A DNA stretch of 64,000 bases. It comes from Wuchereria bancrofti. Lineage: Eukaryota > Nematoda > Chromadorea > Rhabditida > Onchocercidae. The notes below the pieces were generated by a model. It did no database searches. It was not told the origin of the DNA and saw only the letters and a program-made list of their open reading frames with translations. Of this stretch, positions 62,257-64,000 are shown piece after piece; within the stretch, counting starts at the first letter, position 1; each line of letters opens with the position of its first letter. Both the position numbers and the translations under genes were made by a program. The stretch lies in assembly GCA_005281725.1 (NCBI GenBank), contig SSBO01000012.1, positions 22,309,930-22,373,929 of the forward strand, written 5' to 3'.

Positions 62257-64000
62257 AAATTCAAACGTTTATAAAAATTTATCCAAAAAAGCAGAGTGTA
62301 ATGGATATTAGAAAAGACATTTTGTGAAAATATTTTATGCTAACATATATTTGTCCTTAAATGACTTCAAAATCAATATCATTTATTTGCATCTATCATA
62401 TTCCAGAATATATAATTTACTTTTTAATTTATTCCAGTAAAAAAAAAAACCAATTTTATCAATTTTAATATGAAATATAATCACTATATATGGCAAAACA
62501 AAAACAAATTGGGAACAAAGAAACAAAGATATAATACATGTGAGATGCATGGCTAAATTAAAAACATTGTTCACAACATTTTAACGCTCTGATCAATTAT
62601 TGAAATTTATGCAAAAAAATACTGAAACATCATTTAGGTTGTATACGAAAAATTACTACATGATTTTGCATTATTGAAATGATATTGAAATGTTGTCAAT
62701 TTTATCAAAATAATGTTGTGATCAATAATAAGTTAAGCTAACACATCCGCTAACTGATATAATTCTTTCCTTAACAGTTTTGAAAATGTATTATTCATCA
62801 TTATTTTTTTGGTTACCTTTACAATATTTAAAATAACATATTATTTTTTTCATGTGATTTATTCCTGTATTTTTGCGATAGATTGCAATCAATATGGATT
62901 GTGATTATGATTTTCTTTCGTTTAATAGGATGCAAAACCGTAAGCAATTCAAAGTATAAATTTTCAAAAAATTCTACAACAAATAAGTTGTAATTGTCAA
63001 GAATAAGCTATAATATATTGCAGGCCTCAAAAATCATTTCTTCCCTAATTCTTCGTCACATGATTTGTTATTTTATCAATTTTGATCGCACAGGAAGGAC
63101 AAAATTTGAAAAATATTTAAATATAATTTTTAGAATCCATACCGTCATCGGTCGATACACCTAATTCCACACTGTTGATGAAAAAATAACTGTAGAAAAA
63201 GGATATATTATATGCTATCGCAAATTACTGTTAGTAAATCGCAAGTCATTAATAATAAATCGCAAATTACTGGTAATAAATCGCTTGTTATTGGTGTCGT
63301 GAAACTTGATGTTGTCTGATACTTGTAGCTTAGAGTCGAATTAAACTCAAGTGTTTTCCTTGATTGTTATTGTATTTGGTATAGACGAATGCGTTGATTG
63401 AAAAGTCTATTATAACGATTTTATTCGCTTGAAAAGTCTATTATAACGATTCTATTATAACGATTTTATTCGCTTGAAAGGTCTATTACAACGATTTCAT
63501 TCGCTAACAACCACAACAAATAGTATAACAATGCACTGATAATTTCGTAGAGTATCTACGAATGAGATGAAGAAAATGAATAAATTGATGGGAAACTTAA
63601 AGGATTTAAATGAACTGAATTAAATGAGTGCAAGATAATAGCCGAACTATATAACTTACTGATACAAAAAACTTATCCAAAACAAGGGATTTAAATCGTT
63701 ATATAATGGGCATTGACTTGCAACAAGAACATAATTACATTAAGCTAGATGATCTTTGCTCTTTAGATGATCTTTGCTCTTTGTATAGTAAGAGAGATGG
63801 GTTTTAATATTGTCAGTTTTTCATCTCATAAGAATGACTATTAGATTGGAAATTGAAAATATTAGATTTACAATAATTCAACATTACAAGCAAATTTGGT
63901 TTAGAACAAAGAAGTAAATTTTGCTATATTAAACAATTTTGTTAACTGTTGAAATTTTCTAGACAAAGCAGATAAGCTCAACTACAATGGGAAGATGAAT
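62257..64000. other. Non-coding flank after the SDR cluster
   Basis: AT-rich sequence with no exon-like segment and no further SDR fragment on either strand. Small tandem repeats occur at about 63227-63300 (ATAAATCGCAA units) and 63388-63506. Confidence 0.55.
63388..63506. repeat. Tandem repeat of about 30-37 bp
   Basis: Three to four copies of a unit containing GAAAAGTCTATTATAACGAT and TTTTATTCGCTT, one of them internally shortened. Confidence 0.82.

Overview
The window is nuclear DNA of a nematode, most likely a clade III / filarial-type worm (inference). The evidence is very AT-rich sequence with abundant microsatellites, compact genes with many GT-AG introns, and nematode-typical families: a 12-cysteine DB-module secreted protein and a Patched-related (PTR) membrane protein. 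I found no tRNA, rRNA, CRISPR array, intact transposon or bacterial-type operon. All gene models were built by hand from splice signals, phase agreement between exons and family motifs; none was checked against a database.

Layout. 1-4904: AT-rich and gene-free, with simple repeats. 4905-9448 (+): an NCK adaptor (SH3-SH3-SH3-SH2, 10 exons, 418 aa). 10870-12563 (-): a secreted DB-module protein (5 exons, 223 aa), convergent with NCK. 15226-25347 (-): a Patched-related protein (19 exons, 1025 aa). Three of its exon/intron junctions are duplicated in tandem inside the adjoining intron. 25348-37875: about 12.5 kb without a recognisable gene, rich in tandem repeats.

37876-62256: a cluster of six copies of one short-chain dehydrogenase/reductase (SDR) gene. 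Each complete copy has 8 exons, the same exon phases, an N-terminal hydrophobic anchor, TGxxxGxG, NNAG and Ser-Tyr-Lys. Five copies are complete: 41201-43383 (-), 45167-47467 (+), 48315-50302 (-), 55507-57967 (-) and 59859-62256 (+). One copy, 39343-40399 (+), has only exons 4-8, with a decayed exon 1 at 37876. Two divergent pairs (41201-47467 and 55507-62256) are duplicates of each other, and each has a degenerate 8-bp minisatellite in the shared promoter region. A large inverted duplication joined a class I promoter and exons 1-3 to exons 4-8 of another copy, making the complete mosaic gene at 48315-50302. The cluster looks like an actively recombining family: its cofactor half (exons 1-4) is being homogenised while its substrate half (exons 5-8) diverges.

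50893-55506 holds no recognised gene. On the minus strand at 51075-52686 there is a string of coding-like open segments that may be an unrecognised gene or a remnant. 62257-64000 is non-coding with small tandem repeats.

NCK is predicted to be cytoplasmic signalling, PTR a plasma or endosomal membrane protein, the DB protein secreted, and the SDRs ER-membrane oxidoreductases of the retinoid/steroid-dehydrogenase-like branch. Nothing suggests that these four groups share a pathway; only the SDR copies form a functional and evolutionary unit.
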